Under the pieces are notes generated by a model, which did not search any database, was not told where the DNA came from, and worked only from the letters and a program-made list of their open reading frames with translations. 64,000 nt of DNA, from NCBI GenBank assembly GCA_933207985.1, contig OW240912.1, forward strand, positions 108,935,503-108,999,502, read 5' to 3'. This document shows, piece after piece, positions 1 to 11,085 of the stretch. Both the position numbers and the translations under genes were made by a program. Positions within the stretch are counted from its first letter, which is position 1; the number at the start of each line of letters is the position of its first letter. The DNA is from Pelobates cultripes. Its lineage: Eukaryota; Chordata; Amphibia; Anura; Pelobatidae.

Positions 1-512
1 GGAGAATCACCCACCCCACCACCCTAAGGGTCACCAGGTTTGTGAGTCCTAGGCATCCATAAGATAGTCAGAGGGGGAGAGACAAGTTTCAGTAAGGGCG
101 AGAAGATGGAGGGAGTTAGAAATAGACTAGCAGTGAATGAAAGTTAATTTGGCAATGCTACAGACAGCAGATATGAAGCCAGAGGGAATGTGAACAAAGT
201 AGGGTTCCAAGGGTTAGTAGAATAAAGGGGAGAAGGGCCAGGGTTAATTCTGTTGAATTACCAAAGATAAACAAAGCAAATAACAATTACACTCAGAATT
301 TTTAGAATAAAAGTGAAAAGGTAAAAATTGAGAAATTGAAGTACATGGCCCAGTAGTAAGAGAGACCGCCACTTAAAATCTTTCAATCACTTTGCTGGCT
401 AGATGTATTGAGGATTTCTGTGTATGTGAAAGCAGACCTGGGTCTAGAGGTGGATCCAGGTGAAGGACTTGAATGGTGAGTGTAGTTCAGCCAGTCTGGA
501 TGAAAGTGTGTC
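1..512. other. Unassigned flank
   Basis: No gene or recognisable repeat was found here. The sequence is moderately A/G-rich, without long open frames or obvious tandem structure, and ends at the 8-bp duplication of the hAT-like element that follows. Confidence 0.5.
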
Positions 513-686
513 AGTCACTCCAGTGGCGTACACACAACCCATGGGGCCCTGGTGCGAAAATTGATCCGTGGACCCCCCCCCCCTCCCCGCGCTTACTCTG
601 CACGGGCCGGGGCCGCAACACATGGCGGCAGGCACCTAGTCGCAGGGCTGCGACAGCGGTATGTACGCCAGTGCATGCAGATACAC

Positions 687-1030
687 ACCTAAAGGACCAC
701 TACAGACACCCAGATCACATCAGCTCAATGAAGTGGTCCGGGTGCCAGGTCCCTCTAGTTTTAACCCTGCAGCTGAAAACATAGCAATTTCAGAGAAACT
801 GCTATGTTTCACTGAGGGTTAATCCAGCCTCTAGTGGCTGTCTCATTGACAGCCGCTAGAGGCGCTTCCGTGATTCTCACTGTAAAAATCATAGGGAGAA
901 GACGCTGGACGTCCATAGGAAAGCATTGAGTAATGCTTTCCTATGGGCGGTTTGAAAGCGCGCGCGGCTCTTGCCGCGCATGCGCATTCAGAGCTGAGAG
1001 GCGGATCAGGGCGGAGGGTGCTGAAGGGGT
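687..1030 (-). mobile_element. T2-like MITE, partial
   Basis: It starts CCTAAAGGACCACTACAG, a decayed form of the TTAAAGGACCACTATAG terminus seen intact at 38498. It then carries the same internal hairpin motifs in reverse order: a GACACCCAG/GGGTGCC stem, a CATAGCA..TGCTATG stem near 780-808, and a CCATAGGAAAGCATT/AATGCTTTCCTATGG stem near 913-948. The right end is lost before the CA array. No coding capacity. Confidence 0.6.
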
Positions 1031-1033
1031 TTT

Positions 1034-1414
1034 AAACACACACTCTCACGAACCAACGCATATACACTAGCTAACAGACACACACATTTACTGACACAGA
1101 TACAGACACACTCAGCGACATACATACACACTCACTGACAGACACACACATACACACTCACAAAACATACATTCTCACTAACAAACACGCACTCACTAAC
1201 AGACATCAAACAGACACACACAAACTAACACAGTAACACACACAGTAACACACTCACACACTCATTGACACACAAACTAACACACACTCAATAACAGACA
1301 CACACAAACTAACACACTCATTGACATTAGCAGACATACACACACAGTAACACACACTGACACAAAAACTAACACTAACACACACACTCTAATACTAACA
1401 CACATACACACAAA
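1034..1414. repeat. CA-rich minisatellite-like array
   Basis: Imperfect repeats of ACACACT/CACTGACA units dominate. Open frames here are low-complexity artefacts. The array joins a GC-rich segment with short motifs also found beside the 52.8-53.7 kb CA array, so both probably belong to one repeat family. Confidence 0.75.
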
Positions 1415-1468
1415 CTTTTTTTTTAAATGTGATCCCCCAGCCTCCCTACCTTTGGTGCTGCTGGGCGG

Positions 1469-1636
1469 CCGGTCCTGTGCGCGCGAGGGAGCACTGAGAT
1501 TCTCATGTTCATTTCCTTTGCATGCCACTTACTGATGCCGGAACCGGAATATGACATCATATTCCGGCTCCAGCATCACTGCGCTGGGCAGAGAGCGCTC
1601 AGGGGAGAGTGCTCCCTCGCGCGCCCGCAGGACCGG
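1469..1636. repeat. Nested palindrome
   Basis: An outer stem of about 27 bp pairs 1469-1496 (CCGGTCCTG..GAGGGAGCACT) with 1608-1636 (AGTGCTCCCTC..CAGGACCGG). An inner stem pairs TGATGCCGGAACCGGAATATG at 1533 with its near-complement ending at 1578. The sequence could extrude as a cruciform. It is probably the core of the hAT-like composite. Confidence 0.7.
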
Positions 1637-1801
1637 TCGGTGACACCAGGGCCAGCCTGAGGGGCCCTGAGGTGGCCAGCTCATGGGCCCCCACAGGAGA
1701 AGAGGCTGGCCACACTGGCGTACATTCCGGGTCGCAGGGCGGCTGGGCCCGGTCGCTGTCGCGACCCCTGCGACCGTGGTATGTACGCTACTGAGTCACG
1801 C

Positions 1802-2930
1802 AGTTCAATCAAAGGCATAATCATAGAGGTAGTGTGGAAATGGAGAGCGAGGGTGCCTGAAAAATGTTTTAATTGAAGAGAAAGGAAAATGGAAGGGGAA
1901 CACAAGACTTTCCTGCAAGGGGAGAATCAGTGTGTGCTGATGACAGACGTAAAATGTGCACAGAATTGACATTAGGGAGTCCATAACAGAGTCACATATG
2001 CCAGGGTGTAACTAGCCCCCGGCACACTAGTACAAATAACTCTAGATGTAGACTGTTTCAAACTAAAATGTTGCAAAGCCAGATTCCTTCCTCCATGACC
2101 ACTTAAAAATGCAGAAGTGGTCATGGACATGGGAGTAACCCTTTAAGTGCTCCTGTACACATTATACATTATTTGTTTAAAGCACATATTGTGCTTTCTT
2201 CCAATATTCTATGTGTATATCAGTGGCGGCTGATGAAGTTTTAAGATGGTGGAGTGCCAGATTCCGCTCCAGAATTTGACTTCACCCTTTAACTCGGTAG
2301 CTTCCATCTTCTGATCTGTCTACTTAACCTCATGTTCTGAACCTCTAATGGTAGTTCCTAATCAATACAGAGTTACCAATATAAACTCAGATCTAGTTAT
2401 ACTATAGAGATATCCATGCAATTCTCAAAGCTGGGTACAATATAGAGAATCATACATAATACACAGAAATTAATACAATATAGAGATACTCATACAATAT
2501 ACACATTTTGTGCTTATTTGCCACTTTCTCAAGACCACAAACGCTATGCAATCCCAACATGAATATAGTTATACTAATGCCATACAGCTCACAGGGACGC
2601 CGCGGAATATTTCTCCGGTGCTTTGATTATAGCACCGGGGAAACATTACTGCTGAACAAGGACCCGGTCGAGTGGACAGATCCTTTAAGATCGCGACTGG
2701 ACCCCTGTAATGTCAGCCGGCTGGGAGGAAATGAAAGCCTGTCACTCCTCCCAGCGTCATGCAGAGAGACAGCGCGGGAGGAGGCAGCCCCAGCATGAGG
2801 GGAGAGGAGCACGAAGAGCTCCAGACCCCTCACTCCCACCAGTAACAGGACTCCAAACCACCCTTCTGGCACATAAAGTAAGCTGACAAGAGGGTAGCTG
2901 GAGATATAAAAAAAAAAAATCCCTTAAATG
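1802..2930. other. Intergenic, possible hAT-like terminus
   Basis: No gene is supported. CAGTGGCGGCTGATGAAG at 2223 resembles the start of hAT non-autonomous repeats, but no matching right end was found. A moderately GC-rich stretch at 2590-2860 has short open frames on both strands without recognisable motifs. Confidence 0.35.
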
Positions 2931-3258
2931 TGTGTGAGTATGAGTGTGGCATGTATCAATGTTTGGGTGTGTTTCTATGTGTGTGTATGTGTCTGTGTGT
3001 ATCTATGTATGTGTCGGTGTCTATATGAATTTGTGTGTATCTGTCGTTGTATTTATATGCATCTTTGTGTTAATGAATGAGTGCATGAATATCTGTGTAA
3101 GTATGTATGTATGTATGTATGTATGTATGTGGTAGTGTATGTGCATACATCCAAGCAGTCAAACACTAGCACAACATACAAGCACACTCCTGCAATCTAA
3201 CTCAAATATTACATACACACACCCCTGCATTAAAAAAAAATTCAAACACACCCTTCAC
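2931..3258. repeat. GT/CA-rich low complexity with (GTAT)n
   Basis: TGTGTG-rich DNA leads into about eight GTAT units near 3100-3131, then CA-rich DNA. The same CA-rich phrase (ACACCCCTGCA..) resumes after 4497, showing that the L1 insertion at 3275-4480 landed inside this array. Confidence 0.75.
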
Positions 3259-3274
3259 ACAAATGTACATCCGT

Positions 3275-4480
3275 CACTCACCGGCTCGGAATTGCCGCAC
3301 TATTGTCGACGGCTGATAGCTACTTTACTTACGCCAAGACAAGCTAAGTTGATCACGATAGACTCTTGTTTCAGACTCACCAGGGCGGGCCGCCACACCA
3401 CGCGAAGGAGCTGGTGACTTACTGATTAAATTTATGCGGGACTCTGACAGGGGCATGATTATGGGGGCTTCAAGAGGCTCCCCCACGGTGGCGTTTGAAG
3501 GGGCACAACTAACGTTCTACAAAGACTTCTCCAGACACACCATGATGTGGAGGAAGTCCTTTCGCCCAGTCACCCAGCTACTCCGGGAACAAGCCATCCC
3601 CTACAAATGGGGCCCACGCCGACTACAGGCAGAAAAGGCGGGCGAAACACATAAGCTGTCTCACGCATCTGATATACCAGCCTTCCTGCAGGCACTCGGC
3701 CTTCCAGCGCTAACGACACAGCAGTTGACCCATCCAACATGGTCTGTAGCGGAGATTACCCCCTTCGTGCCTAGAAGAGAGGCTCAGAAAACCTCTGCCC
3801 TACCAACCTGAAGCAGCAGCAGAGCAGGGCCCACACGCCCTTAACCTGTTGCGCCTGACAAGGGACATACCTGATTCGTTCCACGTTTGTTCTTGGTTAT
3901 ACCCAATACTGATGCTGTTGGTTATTGTTTTTTATTTTTGTTTCTGTTTTTATTCTCCCTTTTCCTTCCAACAATGCTGCTACTTAATATCATGCTCTTC
4001 CCAAACCCGCACAATACTGGCTCCGTAAGCCTTCATAATAATCATACGTATTGAGCCATTTTTACCGCTCCCCCCCTCCTAACAACCAGAGTGCGTTACA
4101 CAGCTTGAAATATACAGCACACTACATGCTGCACTCTCAGCTAGCGACTTAGATGACCACACCCAGCTGAGACACACATACCTTCCCTAGCTCACCTAAC
4201 TAAGGCCCCACGCTCAACACTAGCACATTCAAAGGTGCCTTGATACCAACTACAAGCTATACCTTGACACAAGCAGGCAGGCACCTAACGCTACATAATG
4301 CCTTTACTACACATTACTTAAAAATAAAAAAGAGGCTGACAAGTTTCGGAGATGTTGTATGGTAAACTGTGATACCCCATCCTGTATGACTTTTATTGTC
4401 TCCCTTTCTTTATTCTGTACCCGTAAAGTCTATACCTCAATAAAAGAAAGAATTCAAAAAAACAAAAAAACAAAAAAAAA
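3275..4480 (+). mobile_element. L1/Tx1-type LINE, ORF1 fragment plus 3' tail
   Basis: The insertion is flanked by an exact 16-bp duplication, ACAAATGTACATCCGT, at 3259-3274 and 4481-4496. It ends with an AATAAA-type signal (CTCAATAAAAGAAAG at about 4437) and an A-rich tail, the signature of target-primed reverse transcription. Its content is unusual: an ORF1 C-terminal segment is followed directly by a roughly 650-bp 3' region and poly(A), with no ORF2. It is therefore 5'-truncated and lacks the reverse transcriptase. Confidence 0.85.
3434..3811 (+). pseudogene. L1/Tx1 ORF1 C-terminal fragment
   Basis: The ORF1 product of L1/Tx1 elements is an RNA-binding chaperone that forms the retrotransposition particle. 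The visible 125 residues match its C-terminal domain by pattern: residues near 20-45 read like the conserved VAFEGAQLTFYKDFSRHT box, followed by FRPVTQLLREQAIPYKWG. Upstream at about 3290-3415, another frame shows RQAKLITIDSCFRLTRAGR, resembling the end of the RRM domain, so a frameshift and stop separate the two parts. No N-terminal coiled coil is present. Too fragmentary to be functional. Confidence 0.65.
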
Positions 4481-4599
4481 ACAAATGTACATCCGTATTT
4501 AAGAGTGAACATTACATTCAGACACACCCCTGCAATCAAACGCAAACATTACATGCAAACACACCCCTGTATTAAAACACTAACTATATACAAGCACCT

Positions 4600-4749
4600 T
4601 CAAACAGCAGCATTGTACATTACACTATAGCACCAGTAAATGCTGCAGCGCTGTACAGATATACAACCTAGACATTTTGACATGGGGTGCCTTGGAAAAA
4701 TACTGAAATATTAAGGGCGCCTTGAACTGAAAAGTTTTGGGAACCACTG
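4600..4749. mobile_element. hAT-type right terminus
   Basis: The segment ends GGGAACCACTG at 4749, the reverse complement of the common hAT terminus CAGTGGTTCCC. No matching left end was found, so the element is truncated or rearranged. Confidence 0.4.
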
Positions 4750-5526
4750 AGTTAACCACTAAATCCACCCACAGGTTCACACTACAGATACTACCAAAAC
4801 CTGGTTCTCTGAACACTGAAGACCGGGGCAACAGAATAAACGTTAAACGGCCAGCACCTTCTATATCCGTATTAGGGACAGCTTATTGTTTAAACATAAA
4901 GTCAATACGTAGAACACCTTCACCAAAAATAATTAAAAAAAAAAAATCCTATATATGTGATTAGACAATAAAACCCCTAAATGCAAACTTGTCAAAATTA
5001 ATTAAACAGGTAAAATGTAAAATACACTTTATGTAGCACACACATTATAAAGCAGATAGCTGACCATTTTAAAACATCTTGGATAACACTCAAAGAATGA
5101 ACCTTTCACATAGTAGTCAAAACTATTACGATTTAGATTATTTTTTTTATATAAATATTTTTATTAATTTTGTCTATACTATGTAGACTATTAATGGGAC
5201 ATAAGTATAAAACGGATCTTCCAAATCTTCTGACTGTAGATGTAACTACCTTTTCTTATATGTTACACTTGTATACTAAATGTGAATAAAAAAAGTAGAG
5301 ACTGGGAACAAAATCAAACATTTAACCACCACTCCAAGCCAAAGCTATGAAGGGAAAACAGTCATCCTATACAGTCTTACAGATCAATAAAATGCACACC
5401 TATAAGCAAAATATAATCAGTTATTCTCTCTCATTATACCAAACATACACACTTTTACTTATTCATTTGGTTCACACACTAAAGTTCAGTTTGAACCAAA
5501 AATCAGTGCTAGCTTTAAATGCTTCA
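4750..5526. other. Unassigned AT-rich DNA
   Basis: AT-rich, with short open frames that carry no recognisable motif. Nothing here supports a gene. Confidence 0.5.
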
Positions 5527-5534
5527 CTCTAGAT

Positions 5535-6230
5535 CAGGGGTAGGCAACCTAGGGCACTAGTGCCAAGCACGTCACTCGAGGTGTCTTTGCACGGCACTCA
5601 GGGCTGCTAGAGCCAAACAGGCTCTGGACTATCAGGAGTCCCAGGTAAACTTCAGATATCTGCTAATGCAAAAAGGTGGTGAAGGGAAATCCTTAATTTA
5701 TGCATTGCAGCACGTAGAGGAAGTTATCTCAGATCACTTCATTCCAGCACTTGTGAATGGGAATCCACACTGGAGTAGAGCATCCCGCAACTGCTGTTGC
5801 AGCTCCTGTCCTTGAGCTGTACCTGGGCATCCTAGTCCCCACTGGAACCCAGGGAAGCCACCCACACTGCTAGATATACACAGAGCTGCAAAATAACCCT
5901 CCCCTCATACAAATAATACGAACAGCCCACACACAAACACAACACACAATCCTAACACAACTGACAATCCACATACATACACACAACCCCACATGCAGCC
6001 TCTCACATGCAATACCCCAAACAGCCCCACAATACCACAAACTACTCATAAACATATACAATATAATAGCTCATATACGCACAAATACAACGATACAAAG
6101 CAACTACAGTATACGTAACAAGCAGAATACAGCAACATACACACCTCAATTTAAATAAATAGGACCAGCACGCTACAGGACATCACAATCCTATTTTGGC
6201 TCAGTGCTGCTAAAAGGTTGCCTACCCCTG
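5535..6230. mobile_element. hAT non-autonomous element, 696 bp
   Basis: Terminal inverted repeats CAGGGGTAGGCAACCT (left) and AGGTTGCCTACCCCTG (right) are perfect over 16 bp. The flanking duplication CTCTAGAT at 5527-5534 and 6231-6238 is an exact 8-bp match. Both are diagnostic of hAT. No transposase is encoded; the interior has a GC-neutral left half and a CA-rich right half at 5880-6010. It must have moved with a transposase supplied in trans. Confidence 0.9.
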
Positions 6231-6370
6231 CTCTAGATATTACCCTCATGCAGTTGTTATATAGAATAAACTGTTTATACAGCTCCAGCCACAGCTCCCC
6301 TGGCAATGACAAACAGGCAACATGCAAAAATAGATTAAAATAAAACTCCATGCATCAAATACCAAGACCC

Positions 6371-7895
6371 TTAAACATTCTCATAGTTCTCAAATGTGCT
6401 GGCTATTCTGTGTGATATAGCTTCATACAGTTTTGTTGTATTTAAGGTCACCAGTGCCTCGGAGATAATGGGAGGGGTAGGGGACTTCCAATGGCATGCA
6501 ATGCATAGTTTTGCTTTACCCAAAACATGCATTGTCAGAATTCTATGTGATCCACGCACCCCATTTGTGAACAGGTCTAAGAGGAATGCATCAGGTTCAA
6601 ATGGTAGAGATATGTTGGTCAGCTCTCTGATAAGAGACTGGATCTGTAGCCAAAAATGGTTGAGGGGGACAGGCGGCATAGTACCAGAAAACATGATGGG
6701 GTGCCTGCACTAGACCAGCATCTCCAATTCTGTGGCAATGAATTGGGGAACATGTGTGCAAGCATTTGCAGCATCATATACCACCTCTTTTAGTTCCTTA
6801 CTGCGGATCTCCTAGCGATTGCTATTCCGGGATACTCTCCTTATGTGAAAAATTACTCTATACCACTATTCAGATGGGATGTTTTTCCTTAATTCCTGTT
6901 CCTATTTTGTCATATAGGGTAATGTATGCAGTGCATTTTTGCCAAAAGGAGTAATAGAGAGCTAAAGTTTTGACTTTGCATGATGAGCCTAAAGAAAGTT
7001 TATACATTTGCTGTACCTTCTCAGGTAGGTGAATAGTTCCCTAGGAGGTAAAGTATATTCTGCATGCATATCCAGGAACATCTTGATCTTGGAATGAGTT
7101 ACAATCTGTTGGATCTGCCTACTCCTTGCCCTAACCGCGCTTTGAAGTGTAGGTCTGGTGAATACAGTCGGAGAGTAATCAACAGGACCGATAGTAGCTT
7201 AGGTTCAGGTGCCACCAGTCTGTCTATCTACCTATGCTATACAGATAAAGAGTTTAGTTGTTTGGAGTATCATAGTCAAAGGGGGATGGAGATGCTTAGA
7301 GTTGGTAGGTGGTTAAAATTAAGAGCATAGAGTCCTCCAGTCTTAAGCAAGATGGCGCTAACGAGTTGGATAGAGTTGCCCGCACCTGTGAGATTATAGT
7401 GGCTTTGTAGTATGTCCTAATATCCTGGCCCTCCACCCCTCTCAACCTTCAATCTTATTGTGCGAAATGCAATACGTGCTTGTATTTTCCATATGTTGTT
7501 TTTATAGTATAAGACTTTGCCGTAACTTGACAACAGATCAATTTGATTAGGTAGTGAATTCTCAGGGCTCACCATGAATAACAAGATGTTATCCGCAAAG
7601 AGACTAATAGATTGCTCTCCCACCGGAGAACGAATGCCTGGATGCCAGCGTGAGCCTTGCTCTGGTGAATTGGTTCCAATGCCAGGATAGAATTAGGGGT
7701 GAGAGAGGGCACCCGTGGCAAAAATTATTGGTAATCTTGAATGACTTACAAGTAAAGCCCGAATTCGAGATTTTTGTTCAAGGCTTATTGTACAAGGGTA
7801 GCCAAAGAAACCAAACTTGCATAGGGTAGCCTACATGTATGTCTAGCTGATGCGGTTGAATGCCTTTTCGGCGTCCAACACTAGCAATACCATTT
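6371..7895 (-). pseudogene. L1/Tx1 ORF2 (reverse transcriptase) remnant
   Basis: Read on the minus strand, RT block A appears first near 7890-7855 as VLDAEKAFNRI, followed near 7600 by FADNILLF, a decayed FADD catalytic box in which the second aspartate is replaced by asparagine. The C-terminal region at 6371-6694 is a 107-residue open stretch with the L1-type ending (..CHWKSPTPP..). The intervening sequence is broken by frameshifts and deletions. The endonuclease domain and ORF1 are absent. The original ORF2 product performs nicking and reverse transcription; this copy is dead. Confidence 0.7.
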
Positions 7896-7899
7896 GGAA

Positions 7900-8440
7900 A
7901 AAATGAGGATTATTTATTTATTTTCTTGGGCACACTGTGTTTTTCTACCTGTGCATACCTGCCAAGCATGGATTGCTTACTTAAGTTTGAATTTATAGAA
8001 TGCTAGCTAACCTGCACCTAAATGATAAATGGGCAGGCAAAGCAATCTGAAATTGTTAGGGCACGTCTTTTTTAATATTTTTCTCTTGCTATTTCTATAA
8101 AAAAAAAAAAACTGTAAAATTTAAATATGCACAGCATTGATTTCACATGGGTTGTGTAGGGGAATTTAGCTTAACTAAACTATTGATTTTTACTCTAATT
8201 AAATACAAGTTGGGGATTTTTACTGCAGTGTTTGGAAAGAATTAACAATGCAGTCTGGTTAGGTTTAGCCCTTAATTTTTAGCTTTGAGATAGTTATGCG
8301 AAAATATTCTGAAATCATATGGAGTACTCCTAAAATCAGGTCAAACACATGACCAGGGCCAGTGCAAGGATTTTTGCCACCACCCCATATGCTCTGCCCA
8401 CCATGTGACATCACAATAACCCACTCATTTGATCTGCCAA
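7900..8440. other. Unassigned AT-rich DNA
   Basis: No gene or terminal repeat is recognised. The segment begins where the L1 ORF2 match stops and contains short homopolymer runs. Confidence 0.5.
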
Positions 8441-8586
8441 ATGAGCCAACACCAGTGCCCCACACAGTGTCTTTTCTCTGAAAAGGCACTGTGTTTACAC
8501 TAAAAGGCCTGCAGGGACAGGCTATAGACACCAGAACCACTACATTAAGCTGTAGTGGGTCTGGTGACTATAGTGTCTCTTTAATG
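8440..8586 (+). mobile_element. T2-like MITE right end
   Basis: The hairpin ACCACTACATTAAGCTGTAGTGGGT is followed by CTATAGTGTCTCTTTAA, matching the 3' terminus of the TTAA-flanked MITE family seen complete at 38498-38999. The left part is not recognisable. Confidence 0.55.
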
Positions 8587-8879
8587 TGAGGTAAATTAGA
8601 GTTAGTGCTACTAATAATATACTGGATTGCCTACTTACCACCAGATGAGGACAAGAGGACGATTATGGGCTCAGGCTGCAGTCTGGCTCCACTGGTCTGG
8701 TGTTAAAACAGGCTCTCTGGAGGCAGTGCTCACAAAAATCAATGAACAGGTAGCAGCTTCATTTTTTGGGGTCCTTTACACAGATCATGGTCTGGGCCCC
8801 CAGGGCCTGAACGTGAGTATGCCTTCAAAGCCCGCCCATAAGCCTTATGCCTACAATGCATACCCATGAGTTTGCTCAC

Positions 8880-9630
8880 AGGGAGTGGAGTATATGTGTG
8901 TAGGGGATGTTATGTGTTATTGTAGAGGATGTAACGTGTGTGTGTGTTCTTATGAAATGTAGTGTATAGGGATACCTGTTTGTGTAAGGGATGTAGTGTG
9001 TTTGTATAGGGGATGCAGTGTATTTCTTTGTATGTAATGTAATGCAGTGTGTGTGTAAGAGATACAACAAGAGAAGCAGTGTGTGTGTGTGTAAGGGATG
9101 CATTGTGTGCTTCTGTGTATGTGTTCAAGGGCTGCATTGTGTGTGTTTGTGAGGAATGCATTGTGTGTGTAAAGGATGCATGGTTTGTTTCTGTGTGTGT
9201 GTAGGATTCAGTGTATGTTTTGGTGTGTGAGTAGTGATGCATTGTATGTTTTAGGTCAAGTCCCTCTGTGCGTCTCCCTCCTGAGCCCCTCTGTGTGTCT
9301 CTTAGTAATCTTCTTTCCCCTCCTGTCCCTTATTGCTCTCCCCTGCCTCCCTGTTTCTTAGTGATCTCCCCCCTCCCCTGAACCTTAGTGGTCTCTCCTC
9401 TCCCCCTTCCCTGGTGGTGTCTCTCCCTCTCTTGGTGGACGCTCCCCCCCATCCACCCCTGGTGGTCTCTCTCCCTCCCATCCCCTCCCCTTGTGTGTCT
9501 CCTACCTCAGTGTAGCGTGGTCGGGCGGCAAGGACCGCATACAGGAGTTCTGTTTCCTGTATCCGCCGGCTGGCAAAGCCTCATGGTAAAAGTCCACAAT
9601 ATCTTGAGTGCCGAAGGTTGCTTACCCCTG
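8880..9630. repeat. GT-rich array with hAT-like end
   Basis: Degenerate TGTGTG/GGGATG repeats run from 8890 to 9250 and pass into a CT-rich stretch. The segment ends AGGTTGCTTACCCCTG at 9630, nearly identical to the right terminus of the hAT element at 5535-6230. The left terminus was not found. Open frames here are low-complexity artefacts. Confidence 0.5.
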
Positions 9631-9745
9631 CAGTAGACATTAAACTTTTTGTGGCTAGTTTAATATTTGCTGTGATTTTATATTTACAACATCCGATTAT
9701 ATATTTATCTTAAGTGTCTTATTTCTTTTTTTTTTTTTTTTTCAG

Positions 9746-9781
9746 GAAAAGAAGATTTCTAAAGGCCTGCATTTTGTGTAG
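9746..9781 (+). CDS. Candidate 3'-terminal coding exon of a host gene
   Basis: A run of more than 15 T ending in TTCAG (9721-9745) is a strong-looking splice acceptor. Frame 0 then encodes the short ending EKKISKGLHFV followed by TAG at 9779-9781. The other phases give KEDF-stop or a 19-residue tail, so the reading phase is unresolved. About 750 bp of plain 3' UTR-like sequence and ATTAAA signals follow. The family is not recognised and no upstream exon was identified. The only candidate non-transposon coding signal in the window; a T-rich intronic accident remains possible. Confidence 0.3.
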   Translation, partial: EKKISKGLHFV

Positions 9782-10535
9782 TTCATCAAGATTGTTTTTG
9801 CCTTAGTCTATGTTGGTTCGAAAAATGCAGGGAATTTGTTACTCTACAATGAAATCCACATAAAAGAAGAAGCCTCAAAAATGGTAGAGCTACACCGTTG
9901 TATGGAGTTAAAAATCTGCATCAAAATATATTGCAGTATGTTGACTGCTGACCAATGGAAGTTTTGGTCTCTTAGTAATATGTTTTCTATTTTTATACAA
10001 TTTTATTTTATTAGGTTTTATTTTTTGTTCTACACAAGTGCATTATGTTCAAGGAATTCTGTTTTGGAACTGAAGCATACCCAGACTCAGTGCAATACAT
10101 CTTAGTTGAAAAAGACAAAACCTAGATGCAAAAATATTTTTTGTGATCGTTTCCATTTGTGAAAAGTAAAATTGATTACTAGTCTGAGCGCTGCTAATTG
10201 GTTTTGTGATAGCTCTGAGAAAATGTGAATTAAGTGTTAGTTTGTAAAAGTTAAAAGCTCAGCATTTATTGATGTACCATTGTCCTGTCTCACATTTCAC
10301 TATGAACGTCATGTTTCATTGGGTTACTGAGGTTATCGGTTTTGTCAACTTATGTGCTGCATTAATTTAAGTGTACTGTACCAAAGGCTTTAATGTCTGT
10401 TTTGTCTTTTTATATGATGACCTTGTCACCATTGTGCATATATGAACTATTGTAATTCCACCAACGTGTCCATTCATGTAGGAATGACTTGTCTTTTCCG
10501 TCTGAAATTAAAGTTTCCCTTCATTTTTATTAAAC
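9782..10535 (+). other. Candidate 3' UTR with ATTAAA signals
   Basis: A unique-looking, non-repetitive AT-rich stretch follows the candidate stop. Two ATTAAA hexamers, at 10507-10512 and 10529-10534, precede an A-rich run near 10551. No repeat motif explains this block. Confidence 0.3.
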
Positions 10536-10644
10536 TATTCTACCCTTTGAAAAAAAAAACAGTATTATTATGGCAATGTAGCTTATGAATTTACAAATGC
10601 AAATCTTCAATACATTTAGAATGTTCCAGTTGCATACAAAGTGC

Positions 10645-11085
10645 TTAAAGGAACACTCTAAATACCATAAACACCACAGCTTATTGTGTAGTTATGGTGT
10701 AAGGAGCTTTTGGTCGCATCTTTGCCATTTTTTTGTCAAACATTTTCAAGCACATTGACAAAACTGGGGATCTCCCTGCACACCAAGCTTGGCCCTCTGC
10801 TTCATTTTGTCATTATCCAGCCTAAGTTATCCAGTGGACGGCAAGAGTGGTGACTGTTTAAGCGAGCAATCCCAGATTAAACCGCTTTGAATAGATGATG
10901 CAAAAAGGAAATTTTCATATTATCTGAGCAGTATACAAGGTCTTGTTTTTTGGGGGCTGAAAAAGACTCATTTATTTGGGAAACTTCTCAAAAGTACTTA
11001 GACAAAATATCACACCCAAGACTCTTTGTCTCATAACCACTGTAATAACCTGTAGTGTCCATGGTGCTTAGAGTGACATTTTTAA
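10645..11085. mobile_element. T2-like MITE
   Basis: The left end is TTAAAGGAACACTCTAAATACC. The right end carries ATGGTGCTTAGAGTGACATTTTTAA, an imperfect inverted counterpart, and TTAA lies at both edges. No coding capacity. It is diverged from the 38498 copy. Confidence 0.6.

Larger units (their letters stand above)
521..1793. mobile_element. hAT-like non-autonomous composite element
   Basis: The left end begins CAGTGGCGTACA and the right end finishes TGTACGCTACTG, an imperfect terminal inverted repeat of the hAT type. The flanks AGTCACTC (513-520) and AGTCACGC (1794-1801) match at 7 of 8 bases, the duplication length expected for hAT. Internal copies of the same terminus lie near 660-674 (TATGTACGCCAGTG) and 1719 (CACTGGCGTACA), so this may be two short copies joined by other repeats rather than one unit. 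No transposase is encoded. The interior carries a T2-like MITE, a CA array and a nested palindrome. Confidence 0.5.
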
